From NCBI GenBank assembly GCA_903882825.1, contig CAIRYL010000168.1, forward strand, positions 1 through 55,069: a stretch of 55,069 nt of DNA. The letters are read 5' to 3'. Position numbers and translations under genes: made by a program. Shown piece by piece: positions 32,469 to 41,767 of the stretch. This DNA comes from an uncultured Candidatus Peregrinibacteria bacterium. GTDB taxonomy: Bacteria > Patescibacteriota > Gracilibacteria > CAIRYL01. The notes beneath the pieces are model-generated. The model saw nothing but the letters and a program-made list of their open reading frames with translations, made no database searches and had not been told where the DNA came from. Positions within the stretch are counted from its first letter, which is position 1; each line of letters starts with the position of its first letter.

Positions 32469-34946
32469 ATGCCCTTTGTTTTTCAACATTTTTTCACTCG
32501 TATTTTAAATATTTCTCCTCATGAATTCTCACGAGTATTTCTTTCTTGGATTTTAAAATTCGTTCTGCATACCGCAACAATACTCGGATTTACCATTATC
32601 CTGGCACTGTTTGTAGGAGATATGGGACTCGAAAACCTTCCATATTTGTATATTTTCCAGGCAATTTTTGCAATTATTGGAACTTTAGCGCTTTCCCATA
32701 TTTTAAGAGATTTTCCAAAGCCAGAAGCCCTTGGGATTGGTGGATTTCTTGTTTTTATACTTGCCACACTTGGATTTTTCCTCAAAGAAACACACCCTTT
32801 TCTTTTTTTCTCAGTCCTTATTTTGGCGTATTCCGTGATTATTACACAAATGAATATTGCTCTTTCTCTTTTTATAGAAGAGCTTTTTTCTCCATTAGAA
32901 AGTGAACGAACCTTTCCTATTATCGATTCAGCAGAACCCATTGGCGGTATTTTTGCAGGGCTTATCACGGGAATTGGTATCCAATTTACAGGCCTGAATG
33001 CAAACGATTTTTTATTTATATGGGCTTTATTTGGAGCACTTTTTTCTCCTCTTATTTACTTTTTTGTACAAAAATTAGATCCTATTCCAAAACCGCATTC
33101 TCGTCAGGATGAATTTGAAAGGCTGAGCACAATCGGTGAATTACAAGAAAGTATAAAACATATTTTCCATAACCCTTTTTTAAGAACACTTTTTTTTACT
33201 GTTATTTTACAATGGCTTGTATTTAACCTTATTGAATTTCAATACACGAGTGCTGTAAAACATGAATTTACCGATGCTCATAGTGGAGATTTGGTGGCAA
33301 ATCAACTCACACATGGTCTGGGAATGGTGCAAATAGGGATTCATGGGATTGTTCTTTTTTCTCAACTATTTTTGGCTTCTAGCATTATAAAACAATTTGG
33401 GATTGTTCGAACAATTATTTTAAATCCTATTCTTGTGTTTTTATCAGCATTTTTAATGACGATAAACTTCTCATTTCTCACCGCCACCAGTACCAGAGGA
33501 TTTTTTGAAACATTTGGAGGACTTGCCAGAAATGCATACCATTCATCTTTTTATGTTTTTCGCCCACATGTGCGAGAACGAGCAAAAGAATTTTTAGAAG
33601 GAATCGCCCGACCATTTGGAATGCTCTTGGGGACTGTAATTATTTTTATAGTGCAATACGTATCAAATTTTAACGAATTTTTCCTTTTAAATACGCTCTC
33701 TATTTCTCTTTTGTTTTTGCTCGGAGTATGGACTATTCTTTCTTTTTCATTGCGTACAAAATACACACTTTTAGCTCGAAAAAATTTAGAAACATCAGGA
33801 CATGCCCCAGAAAAACTGGATGCTATTGAGATATTAGCACAAAAAGGACATGAAAACCCGGGTATACACCTCATGAAAGTTCTTCATTTTAAAAATGAAA
33901 ATCCAAAAGTACGATCAAAGATTTTAAAAACCCTTGGGCAGATAAAAAATACAAATGCCATCCCTGAAATTATAAAATGTTTTGATGATCCTTCCATAGA
34001 TGTAAAACTTTCGGCAGTAGAAAGTTTGATGGAATTTAAAGGCTTGGGGAACCATTTTATGGGACAATCATTTGCAAAACATCATGTTATGGAGGCTCTT
34101 CAAACGCTTTTTTATACCACCAGGTCAAAAAAAATTAAATCCGCAGTTATTCAAGTTTTTAAAAATATTCAACATTCAGAGATTGTTCCTTTCTTACTAA
34201 AAGCATTGGAATCAAAAGATGAAGAAACTGTTTCTGGTGCTATTCGGGTTTGTGGTCTTTTTCATGATGTTTCCGCGGGTTATTATTTAGAAAAATTTTT
34301 AAATCATCCAAATCCTATTATTCGATCAAACACGATTGTAGCATTGTGGCAGTTTATTCCTTATCGGATGAAGCTCACGGTGACACTCGCAGGAATGCTC
34401 GAATCAAGAGATCAAAAAATTTTAGAATGTGGAATTTATGCGGTAGGAGAAACCGAATCCATTCAAGAAATACCAAGACTTTTGAGAATTTTATCCGAAA
34501 ATAAAAATAATCAACACCTTCGAAAACATGCTGCCATTGCACTTGCAAAAATGAATCATGAACATTCCATAGATCATTTGGTGGAGCTCCTTTTACATCC
34601 TGAAAAAGAAATTTCACTCTCTACAAAAAGTCTTTTTCCAAGGGTGCATGAGAATATTAAAAAAATTGTGAATCAGCATATTATGCAAAAAATTACACAA
34701 GAAATTTTAGAGACGCTTGCAAAAGAACAGAATGATATTTTAGAAGATATGTCATCTCCAACACTCAAATCGCTCTTTCGTGCGTATGAAATACTCGGAG
34801 AAGAAAAGGAAATGATGCAAATAGAAGAGATTTTAGAAGATCGAAAAAAGAAAAAAGAAGAAATTCTTCCCAATAAAAAAGAAATGGAAAAATACTTTGA
34901 AAAAGGAAAAAAAATGACACTCGAAGATCTTATCCCTTCATTTTAG
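32469..34946 (+). CDS. NTT/MFS-like membrane transporter fused to HEAT repeats
   Basis: Protein of 825 residues with two halves. Residues 1-440 carry about 11-12 membrane helices arranged like nucleotide transporters (Npt/ATP:ADP antiporter) or MFS proteins; RTFPIIDSAEPIGGIFAGLI is a polar helix typical of that group. Residues 445-750 are a run of HEAT-like repeats (KVRSKILKTLGQIKNTNAIP, then units at about 525, 605, 650 and 690), with a Lys/Glu-rich tail (760-825). Such transporter-HEAT fusions occur in several bacterial phyla without a firm function. Nucleotide uptake would suit a scavenging lifestyle but is not shown. Confidence 0.72.
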   Translation: MPFVFQHFFTRILNISPHEFSRVFLSWILKFVLHTATILGFTIILALFVGDMGLENLPYLYIFQAIFAIIGTLALSHILRDFPKPEALGIGGFLVFILATLGFFLKETHPFLFFSVLILAYSVIITQMNIALSLFIEELFSPLESERTFPIIDSAEPIGGIFAGLITGIGIQFTGLNANDFLFIWALFGALFSPLIYFFVQKLDPIPKPHSRQDEFERLSTIGELQESIKHIFHNPFLRTLFFTVILQWLVFNLIEFQYTSAVKHEFTDAHSGDLVANQLTHGLGMVQIGIHGIVLFSQLFLASSIIKQFGIVRTIILNPILVFLSAFLMTINFSFLTATSTRGFFETFGGLARNAYHSSFYVFRPHVRERAKEFLEGIARPFGMLLGTVIIFIVQYVSNFNEFFLLNTLSISLLFLLGVWTILSFSLRTKYTLLARKNLETSGHAPEKLDAIEILAQKGHENPGIHLMKVLHFKNENPKVRSKILKTLGQIKNTNAIPEIIKCFDDPSIDVKLSAVESLMEFKGLGNHFMGQSFAKHHVMEALQTLFYTTRSKKIKSAVIQVFKNIQHSEIVPFLLKALESKDEETVSGAIRVCGLFHDVSAGYYLEKFLNHPNPIIRSNTIVALWQFIPYRMKLTVTLAGMLESRDQKILECGIYAVGETESIQEIPRLLRILSENKNNQHLRKHAAIALAKMNHEHSIDHLVELLLHPEKEISLSTKSLFPRVHENIKKIVNQHIMQKITQEILETLAKEQNDILEDMSSPTLKSLFRAYEILGEEKEMMQIEEILEDRKKKKEEILPNKKEMEKYFEKGKKMTLEDLIPSF

Positions 34947-35012
34947 AAAATTCTGTTTCTCAAAAAAAGCAGAGAGCATATTATAGAAATATTTTTTTAA
35001 CTGTTATTTTCG

Positions 35013-36173
35013 ATGGAAAATTTTTTTACCATTCATAAAAAGGCTCTAAAATCTCGAGCTAGATCTGGAACGATTCATACACTTCATGGAGATTTACAAA
35101 CTCCCTGTTTTATGACGGTTGGGACAAAAGCAAACGTAAAAACTATTTCTTCTCTTCAATTGGAAGAAATTGGAGTTCCGGTAGTGTTGTGTAATACGTA
35201 TCATTTACATTTATTGCCAGGAGAAGACCTTATTGCAGAAATGGGAGGATTACATGGCTTTATGAATTGGCAAAAACCTATTTTTACCGATTCTGGGGGA
35301 TACCAAATATTTTCTATGGGACATGGAAGTGTTTCGGAGGAAATTAAAGGGGTGCGAAATAGTCCTACAAGACGGTCCCTATTAAAAATTTCTGAAGATG
35401 GTGCGGTATTTCGTTCTTATCTTGATGGATCCCAAAAAATAATTACTCCTGAATCATCTATACAAATACAAAACAAGCTGGGCGCGGATATGATTGCAGT
35501 ATTTGACGAATGTACCCCTTTTCATGTGGAAAAAACGTATACTCGAAAATCTATGGAAATGACACATCGCTGGCTGAATAGATGTATTGCAGAACATCAA
35601 AAACTAAAATCTCCACAAGCATTGTATGGAATTATTCAAGGAGGAATATACGAAGATCTTCGGGAAATTTCGTTGGAATATATTGCAAAATCTGGGACTC
35701 CTGGAATTTGTATTGGAGGATCCCTTGGACAAACAAAAGAACAAATGTATACGATTGTTGATTTTGTGACACAACGACTTCCGGTAGAAAAACCGGTACA
35801 TTTACTGGGGATTGGAGATTTAGATGATTTAGTACAAGGCGTAGCAATGGGGATTGATACTTTTGATTGTGTGGCACCTACCAGAAATGCAAGACACGGA
35901 CGAATATTTTCTTCCGAAACCCCAAAAAACACACTACAAGTTACCAATGCAACTTTTAGAAATAATCATACTCCGCTCGATATACACTGCTCATGCGCCG
36001 TATGTACACAATATTCTAAAAGTTATATCCATTACCTCTTTCGGGCAAAAGAAGTATTAGGAATGCAACTCGCGACATATCATAATATTTGGTTTTTAAC
36101 GCGATTTATGGAAAAAATACGAAAAAGTATTGAAAATGAACAATTTGAAGAAGAATTTCAGAAAAAATTCTAA
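35013..36173 (+). CDS. tgt: Queuine/preQ1 tRNA-guanine transglycosylase
   Basis: Exchanges guanine 34 for preQ1 in tRNAs with GUN anticodons, including the tRNA-Tyr (GTA) of this window. The 386-residue product has the general-acid Asp in FTDSGGYQIFSMG, DECTPF, GIIQGG, the nucleophilic Asp in GIDTFDCVAPTRNARHG, and the zinc site CSCAVC followed by His in SYIHYLFRAKE. The length is normal. A T-rich tract precedes ATG. No queuosine synthesis gene is in the window, so preQ1 or queuine may be imported or made elsewhere. Confidence 0.95.
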   Translation: MENFFTIHKKALKSRARSGTIHTLHGDLQTPCFMTVGTKANVKTISSLQLEEIGVPVVLCNTYHLHLLPGEDLIAEMGGLHGFMNWQKPIFTDSGGYQIFSMGHGSVSEEIKGVRNSPTRRSLLKISEDGAVFRSYLDGSQKIITPESSIQIQNKLGADMIAVFDECTPFHVEKTYTRKSMEMTHRWLNRCIAEHQKLKSPQALYGIIQGGIYEDLREISLEYIAKSGTPGICIGGSLGQTKEQMYTIVDFVTQRLPVEKPVHLLGIGDLDDLVQGVAMGIDTFDCVAPTRNARHGRIFSSETPKNTLQVTNATFRNNHTPLDIHCSCAVCTQYSKSYIHYLFRAKEVLGMQLATYHNIWFLTRFMEKIRKSIENEQFEEEFQKKF

Positions 36174-36193
36174 AAAATATTAAAAGACGTTTT

Positions 36194-36270
36194 TGGTGTC
36201 ACGGGGCAGATTTGAACTGCCGACCTCAGGGTTATGAATCCTGTGCTCTTACCAACTGAGCTACCGTGAC
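36194..36270 (-). tRNA. tRNA-Met (CAT), elongator-type, CCA encoded
   Basis: Reverse strand: acceptor GTCACGG with CCGTGAC, discriminator A and CCA; anticodon loop TTCATAA with anticodon CAT; T-loop TTCAAAT. The full acceptor pair at position 1 rules out an initiator. The anticodon stem has one A31.C39 mismatch. A tRNA-Ile2 with lysidine is the alternative reading of CAT. Confidence 0.88.
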
Positions 36271-36713
36271 ATGTAAATATGATATTATCCTTTTTTCTCC
36301 AAAAAGAGAAAAATATCTTCTTTGAGAATATCAGGAATAACAAAAGAGAAAAAGGTTTTTTTAGAAGAGAATATAATTTTTATATTCAAAAAAGAAAGGA
36401 AGAGTGTATACAGTCATATCCTATATAAATCCTACTTTTTAGACACTTTTTTCTCATACCTGCCGATAATTCTTTTTTGCTTGTAGTATGCAGACAAAAT
36501 TTGCGGGACAGCTTGTTTCACTAAAACGGAAAAACTCTTTTTTTGCTGTTTCATAAACTTTTTCTTCACATTATTTACGCTTAAACTTTCTTAATTTGAA
36601 AAACAAGAAAATGTTCGAATGGTACATCCAACAGGCATATTTGTAGCATTACAACACCACCTACTCACCGAAGAAGAACTACTACGCACTTTTTTAAATT
36701 ACTCGATTATTGC
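36271..36713. other. Long intergenic stretch downstream of tgt
   Basis: About 440 bp without a convincing gene. It holds a short open frame at 36619-36717 and an A/T-rich hairpin (TTTTTCTC / GAGAAAAA, about 36291-36312). I see no RNA gene or repeat. Confidence 0.5.
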
Positions 36714-36717
36714 TTAA
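36619..36717 (+). CDS. Possible short gene or gene remnant
   Basis: A 32-codon frame beginning MVHPTGIFVALQHHLLTEEE and ending at TAA. The acidic helix LLTEEELLRTFLNY and good codon use look protein-like. No ribosome-binding site or promoter is visible, and its end runs 4 bp into the convergent gene. It may be the last part of a lost gene. Confidence 0.22.
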   Translation: MVHPTGIFVALQHHLLTEEELLRTFLNYSIIA

Positions 36718-37451
36718 TAATTACACCGTTTCTCCATTCTAGATACATTATTATCAGTAAAGTTATTAAAACCTAGTGCTCCATATGTATTACTCCAAGC
36801 GTTATATCCATACTTTCTTTTATCAACACTCCGAATGCCCCACATTAAAAACGTACCATCAGCATTCCATGTTAAAAACCTTCCAAAATATTTCTTACTT
36901 ATACCTGTGGGATATGTCATGAGTTCAAATGAATTTGTTGCTTGTTCTACACCGAACCAAGCCTTATTTGCACCACCACTAATACTTGTCATATAGGCGC
37001 GATACTCACAATGTTCTATATCATAATCAGCCTGATCTGTAAGAGGAACATTTTCCCAAATAGGATTCTCAGCTTTAAAACATTTCAGTCCATCTTTGTC
37101 ACAATATTCCACAGCGCCCACTTTTCCTTCTACATCTAATTTTAATCCAGGACTCAAATTGTTGGTACCTACTCCCACATTTCCGCTCGTATCAGTATGC
37201 ACACTACGGGTTCGGTTATGTAAATCTATAATGTCATTTGCCATATTATTTAAGCTAGCAGAAGTAAGGAGTTGCCCCGAAACAGCTTCCGTTGGTGGAT
37301 ATGGAAGATTTGAAACTCCTCCTGTATTTTGTACGGCAGTAAGTGCCGCAAATCCAACACCTCCTACCAGTACAATGGCTATCCCCAAAAGAGCTCCAAA
37401 TCCTAAATGGGATATACGAGATAAAAAATTAAGAAAAAATGAGGATTTCAT
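36714..37451 (-). CDS. Exported protein with tail-fibre-like VGVGT segment
   Basis: Secreted or membrane-anchored protein, 245 residues. The N-terminal helix (about 15-38, LGFGALLGIAIVLVGGVGFAAL) is a signal or anchor. SVHTDTSGNVGVGTNNLSPG and KLDVEGKVGA (about 83-112) match the repeated strand motif seen in phage tail-fibre and adhesin-like proteins. The C-terminal 130 residues are rich in Tyr, Trp and Asn with four cysteines (e.g. YCDKDGLKCF), suggesting a folded extracellular domain. Function unknown; a role in attachment is only an inference. Confidence 0.7.
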   Translation of the reverse strand: MKSSFFLNFLSRISHLGFGALLGIAIVLVGGVGFAALTAVQNTGGVSNLPYPPTEAVSGQLLTSASLNNMANDIIDLHNRTRSVHTDTSGNVGVGTNNLSPGLKLDVEGKVGAVEYCDKDGLKCFKAENPIWENVPLTDQADYDIEHCEYRAYMTSISGGANKAWFGVEQATNSFELMTYPTGISKKYFGRFLTWNADGTFLMWGIRSVDKRKYGYNAWSNTYGALGFNNFTDNNVSRMEKRCNY

Positions 37452-37608
37452 AAAAAAAACGGAAAAAGTTTGTGTATAACAGCGGGTATTGTACTAAAAA
37501 ATACACGTATAATCAATATATTTTCACACAGAGCAGAACGAAAGGATTTTTTTAATAGTGTTTTAAAAAATGAAGATTTATAAAAAATAATAAAAACATT
37601 TTTAAGTA

Positions 37609-37617
37609 TGGTATACT
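37609..37617 (+). promoter_or_regulatory. Extended -10 promoter for the 1119-residue protein
   Basis: TGGTATACT, an extended -10, without a clear -35. Predicted start is near 37624, giving a leader of about 25 nt to ATG 37649. Confidence 0.5.
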
Positions 37618-37648
37618 ACAGCATGAAAGGTTTTTTTATCCCTTTTAT

Positions 37649-40600
37649 ATGTTTTTCCCACGTTTTGTAGCTCTTACGAGTGCGTTTTTTTTAATTTTTG
37701 GAAGCGTCATTCCTATTTTTGCACTTTCTCTAGAACCTGTTGCAGAAAATACTTCCACGGTTTCGCCTTCTTTTCCACCAGAACTTCAAAAAGAAATAGA
37801 TATTGTACAACCAATAGTGGAAGAAGTGCAAAAAATAGAAGAGAAATATGACAGCTATTCTTCTGTTCCTGCCGGAACAATTTTAAGTACGATGATTTCA
37901 TTAAAACTGAAACAGTGGGGTCAAAAATATCCAGATATTTCTCGAGAATCTTTTATAAATGCAATTGATCCTTCAAAAAAAACAGGTACTGGAAAAGATG
38001 GTACTTTTTTGGAAAGTTCGCGAGATTGGGAACAAGAAAATTTTTTAGAATCAACGGTTTCTCATTCTCAACTTTTGTATGATTGGAACGAAGGATTAGG
38101 AGAAATAAGTACTCTTTTTTCAGGTGACAATACTCCGCTCTCTGGAAATGAAATGGATATTATAACGGGAAAAAGGGCAATGGAAGAGAGCCTACAAACA
38201 GGATCTATTGGATCCACTCGCCCTGGAGAAGCCAACCCTGAAAATCAAACGGTGTATATTAAAGATATTCCAGCGGTGGAAACAAAATCTCATAATTATG
38301 ATCAACTCATACAACAAGAAAATTTAGCAGAAAAAATAAAAGTTCCAGAAATTATGAAACTGGTTCCCGCGGATATGATGGTGGTTCATTTTGCCGATAA
38401 AACAAAATTTGATTCGTTTTTAAAAGGTATAAATGCTCTTTCTGAACCTTTGCAAAAAGTAATGGGGAAAGATTCTTCTGTGCAGGCGAAAGAAGTAATT
38501 TTAAAACGACTCGGTATTACAGATGAATTTGATGTAGCAGAAGAGTTTGCTTTTGTGGCGGAAGATCTTGATTTTGTGCATCGTAATGATTTTGCTCTTA
38601 TTGTAAAATTTAAAAATAAAAGTACGGATATTATTGCAAAAATGATGCAAACAGGAGAAAACCGGTTTGGCACGGTTGGCGACTATTTTGTGTTTGCCAC
38701 CAGCCAAGATATGATGGACTGTATCACGATGGTTTTTACAAAAGAGGCACCTCTTTCTGTAAGTCGGAAAGCCTATGAATTAGGGCATCATAAAAATATA
38801 GAGGAAGCAACTCGATCACTGGCAGATGAAAAAGATTTTCACTATGCGTTAGGAGTATTAGACCCTCGAAAAGATGGGATTATTTATTTTTCAGATGCTT
38901 TTATCCGAAAACTTACGAGCCCCGAATATCGTTTAAATGCTCGTAGAAAAAATGGGATTATGCAGGAAGTTATCAAACTTCAGTACGAAGTTTTTGCGTA
39001 TAGAGGACTGGAAGGAGTATGGCCGAAAAATTTTAAAGAAATGGCAGACAAAAAATATGAAACTTCCACAACACTGGATGAATCGTTCCGTATTTCAGAT
39101 CAAGGTATTGTATCGCATATTGTTTGGGGAAGCCTTGCAGAACCAACTCCAATAAATCATGTACAGATCGATTTGGTTACGAAAGATGAAGAAGCGTTGT
39201 ATACCCGTTTTAGAAATGGTTACCAAAACTTTTTTCGAGAATTTTTTGATCCCATTGGGATTGCTATTTTGGTGGGAGACCGAATTTCTTTCCATACTAT
39301 TATTCTCCCACTCATAGATAATTCAGAATATAACTGGGTAAAAGCTATTTTTGGAGGGAATGGAAAAGAAGAATTTCGATTTCTTTCGCATGCAGATTTG
39401 TATACAGGAATTGCTTCGTTTCTGGTAACCAAATGGAGTTTAGACGATGCATTAGCAAAAATAGGGCAAATGGAAATAGGAGGGAGAAGTTGGCAATGGC
39501 AAATAAGAGATGATATCGAATTGTACTCTTCTGAAAAAAACACACTTCCTAACACTCTGGAAGATTTGAATACTTGGTCGAAGACCAATCCTGAACGGAG
39601 ACAATATTTGGAAGAATACTTTAAAGAGACGGGACTCGATTATAAAATAGATTTTAAATACGAAGTGTATGAGGGGAAAACAAAAGGATCGCGACAATGC
39701 TGGAGAGTCACCAATCTCCTTACTGGGGAATCCACAGGGAATATTAATGAGGATGAATGTTCAGGCACAGTACTCCCCGAAATTACGCCTCGCCCAATGA
39801 ATGATGAGCTTCAGCAAAAATATATAAATACCGCAGAAAAATGGATAAAAGAGGAGTTTACACTTCCCGAAAATGAACGAGTTTTTGATTTTTTTGGGAA
39901 AGAGATGATGGTAGGGATTATGGATAATTTTTCTGTTTCAACCAGTAATTTTTCAAATATTCATGGATTTTTAGCGTTTGAAATTCAGAATGTCCCTAAA
40001 ATGAAAAAATTTATGGAAATAGTCTACAACAAGGTTTTTTCATCAGAAATGAAAAATAGTGATATTGGGCAAGGTTTGAGCATGTTGGGGATTGGAGGAA
40101 AACCACTTTCAAAAGATATGAATGGGAAAGAAGTATTTATTATTCCTCTTCGTTGGCTCGATTTTTACTATTTTTTTACCGATGATCGTTTTTATATTAC
40201 GCCTTCTCGGCAAGTAGCAGAAAAAATTACATTGGCAATAAGCCAAAAAAATCCTGAACAAACCTCATTTTCTCCTCCTCTCCCCCGAATTCTTGATTAT
40301 ACCTCCAATACGGGAAATTTGTTGCTGGCATTTGATCTTGAAAAATTTTATACAGGAATAAATAATGAAAAAGCTCTGTATGAAGATTTTTCTGAATATA
40401 CACTTCGGAATGAATTTCAACAAAAAGCTTCTTATGTAGAAGAATCTTTTATATTAGCAAAAATTTTAAATTCCGATGTCCCAAATTTAGAAGCTGTAAA
40501 ACCTTATTATTCTCATATCCCAACTCATTTTTATACACTCCCATTTGTTATTGCAGAGAAGAAAATTGCGATAAAAGGACCACTCGGAGATATTCCTCTC

Positions 40601-41008
40601 GAAAAAATAGACAGTAAATATTCTTATATTGCCCTTCCTGATAATCGAGAAGACGGGAAAATAACGATTAAAAAACTCCTCGAGGGTGTAAATCTTGAGA
40701 ATCCTTTTAAAATAATTTCTGAAACAGTAAAAAGCGGAGGCGTATCGTTTGCGTTTACTCCGCATGGGGTAGATATTCGAACTGCTGTGTATAACCCTGC
40801 GTGGGCAGAGAAAGATGATGTGCGCTTTGGAGTGATACATACCGTGACCGATGAAATGATTTCAAATCTTACTTATAAATTGTTTTTTATTGGATGTGGG
40901 ATATTTCTTTTCCTGGGAGTTTTGTTCATTATTTTAAAAAAGCATAAAGAAACCCCAAATATTCCGGATACTCTTTCAGAAAATTCATCTCAAAATATTT
41001 CCCAATAA
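37649..41008 (+). CDS. Large exported membrane-anchored protein of unknown function
   Basis: Protein of 1119 residues: signal peptide (1-25, ending near PIFALS), a long extracytoplasmic part, then one C-terminal membrane helix (about 1077-1100, FFIGCGIFLFLGVLFII) and a short Ser-rich tail. Residues 235-420 contain VPADMMVVHFADKTKFDSFL and a related pattern of alternating strands that recalls DUF3352-type envelope proteins. A similar pattern seems to recur around 765-930 (e.g. FLAFEIQNVPKMKKFME), so the protein may contain two such modules. It is followed 1 bp later by a VanX-type dipeptidase, which suggests an envelope role. No catalytic motif is recognised. Confidence 0.75.
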   Translation: MFFPRFVALTSAFFLIFGSVIPIFALSLEPVAENTSTVSPSFPPELQKEIDIVQPIVEEVQKIEEKYDSYSSVPAGTILSTMISLKLKQWGQKYPDISRESFINAIDPSKKTGTGKDGTFLESSRDWEQENFLESTVSHSQLLYDWNEGLGEISTLFSGDNTPLSGNEMDIITGKRAMEESLQTGSIGSTRPGEANPENQTVYIKDIPAVETKSHNYDQLIQQENLAEKIKVPEIMKLVPADMMVVHFADKTKFDSFLKGINALSEPLQKVMGKDSSVQAKEVILKRLGITDEFDVAEEFAFVAEDLDFVHRNDFALIVKFKNKSTDIIAKMMQTGENRFGTVGDYFVFATSQDMMDCITMVFTKEAPLSVSRKAYELGHHKNIEEATRSLADEKDFHYALGVLDPRKDGIIYFSDAFIRKLTSPEYRLNARRKNGIMQEVIKLQYEVFAYRGLEGVWPKNFKEMADKKYETSTTLDESFRISDQGIVSHIVWGSLAEPTPINHVQIDLVTKDEEALYTRFRNGYQNFFREFFDPIGIAILVGDRISFHTIILPLIDNSEYNWVKAIFGGNGKEEFRFLSHADLYTGIASFLVTKWSLDDALAKIGQMEIGGRSWQWQIRDDIELYSSEKNTLPNTLEDLNTWSKTNPERRQYLEEYFKETGLDYKIDFKYEVYEGKTKGSRQCWRVTNLLTGESTGNINEDECSGTVLPEITPRPMNDELQQKYINTAEKWIKEEFTLPENERVFDFFGKEMMVGIMDNFSVSTSNFSNIHGFLAFEIQNVPKMKKFMEIVYNKVFSSEMKNSDIGQGLSMLGIGGKPLSKDMNGKEVFIIPLRWLDFYYFFTDDRFYITPSRQVAEKITLAISQKNPEQTSFSPPLPRILDYTSNTGNLLLAFDLEKFYTGINNEKALYEDFSEYTLRNEFQQKASYVEESFILAKILNSDVPNLEAVKPYYSHIPTHFYTLPFVIAEKKIAIKGPLGDIPLEKIDSKYSYIALPDNREDGKITIKKLLEGVNLENPFKIISETVKSGGVSFAFTPHGVDIRTAVYNPAWAEKDDVRFGVIHTVTDEMISNLTYKLFFIGCGIFLFLGVLFIILKKHKETPNIPDTLSENSSQNISQ

Positions 41009-41009
41009 T

Positions 41010-41654
41010 ATGGGTATAACCACTATCGTGCACGAATCTTCTGAACCTCTTATAGATCTCAAAATTTTTAAGATTTTAGGAGAACCTCTATATTTTAAAC
41101 AAGGACTCTCGAGTACCCCAAAAATGTTGGTGCGCAAAACCGTAGGAGAAAAATTATTAAGAGTCCAATGTGGGCTTCCAAATGGTTTTTCCCTAAAGGT
41201 TTTTGATGCCTTTCGTCCAAAAAAAGTACAAGAGAAACTCTATAAAAAATATTGGGCGGAACTCCAGATGAAAAATCCACAATGGAATGCCAAAAAACTT
41301 GCAGAAGGTACCGAGAAATTTGTTTTTTCTCCATATCTACCAGAAATAATTCCTCCTCATGTAACAGGAGGAGCTGTAGATGTAACACTTATAGATGGAA
41401 CAGGAAATGAACTGGATATGGGAACCGCATTTGACGCTTTTTGTCCAGAATCTGCACCATTTTTTTATGACATTCATGAGAGAAATCCAAAAGTATCTGA
41501 AAATCGAAGAATTTTACGAACCGCCATGGAACAAGAAGGATTTACCCCCAATGATTCTGAATGGTGGCATTTTGACTATGGGAATCACATTTGGGCATTA
41601 AAAAGTGGAGCGTTGCAGACATTGTACGGAGAATATGTGGAGAGATTTCAGTAA
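41010..41654 (+). CDS. D-alanyl-D-alanine dipeptidase, VanX/M15D type
   Basis: Zinc dipeptidase of 214 residues. Zinc and catalytic motifs are in order: DAFRPKKVQEKLY (a substrate-binding Arg), PPHVTGGAVDVTL (His and Asp ligands of the SxHxxGxAxD type, here with Pro in place of Ser) and EWWHFDYGN (catalytic Glu and the His ligand). The family hydrolyses D-Ala-D-Ala for peptidoglycan recycling or, in vanA clusters, for resistance. Without vanH or vanA nearby, a housekeeping role is more likely. It starts 1 bp after the large envelope protein. Confidence 0.88.
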   Translation: MGITTIVHESSEPLIDLKIFKILGEPLYFKQGLSSTPKMLVRKTVGEKLLRVQCGLPNGFSLKVFDAFRPKKVQEKLYKKYWAELQMKNPQWNAKKLAEGTEKFVFSPYLPEIIPPHVTGGAVDVTLIDGTGNELDMGTAFDAFCPESAPFFYDIHERNPKVSENRRILRTAMEQEGFTPNDSEWWHFDYGNHIWALKSGALQTLYGEYVERFQ

Positions 41655-41708
41655 AAGTATTCATTTATTTTTTTGTTTTTTTAACTCTCTTTCTCGTCTC
41701 TTTTTCTT

Positions 41709-41738
41709 TTGTTCTTTTTTCTTTTTCCCCTTTATAAT
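41709..41738 (+). promoter_or_regulatory. Promoter for dnaJ
   Basis: TTGTTC (41709-41714), 18 bp T-rich spacer, TATAAT (41733-41738). Predicted leader is about 23 nt, nearly all T. No CIRCE-like element is visible. Confidence 0.5.
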
Positions 41739-41767
41739 GGTTTTCGCTCATTTTTGTTTTTTTTATT

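Noticed and set aside
41010..41654. Vancomycin-resistance cluster
   Set aside because: A VanX-type dipeptidase alone, without vanH, vanA or vanRS genes, is better read as peptidoglycan metabolism.
41655..41767. Possible CIRCE heat-shock operator before dnaJ
   Set aside because: No TTAGCACTC-type inverted repeat is present.
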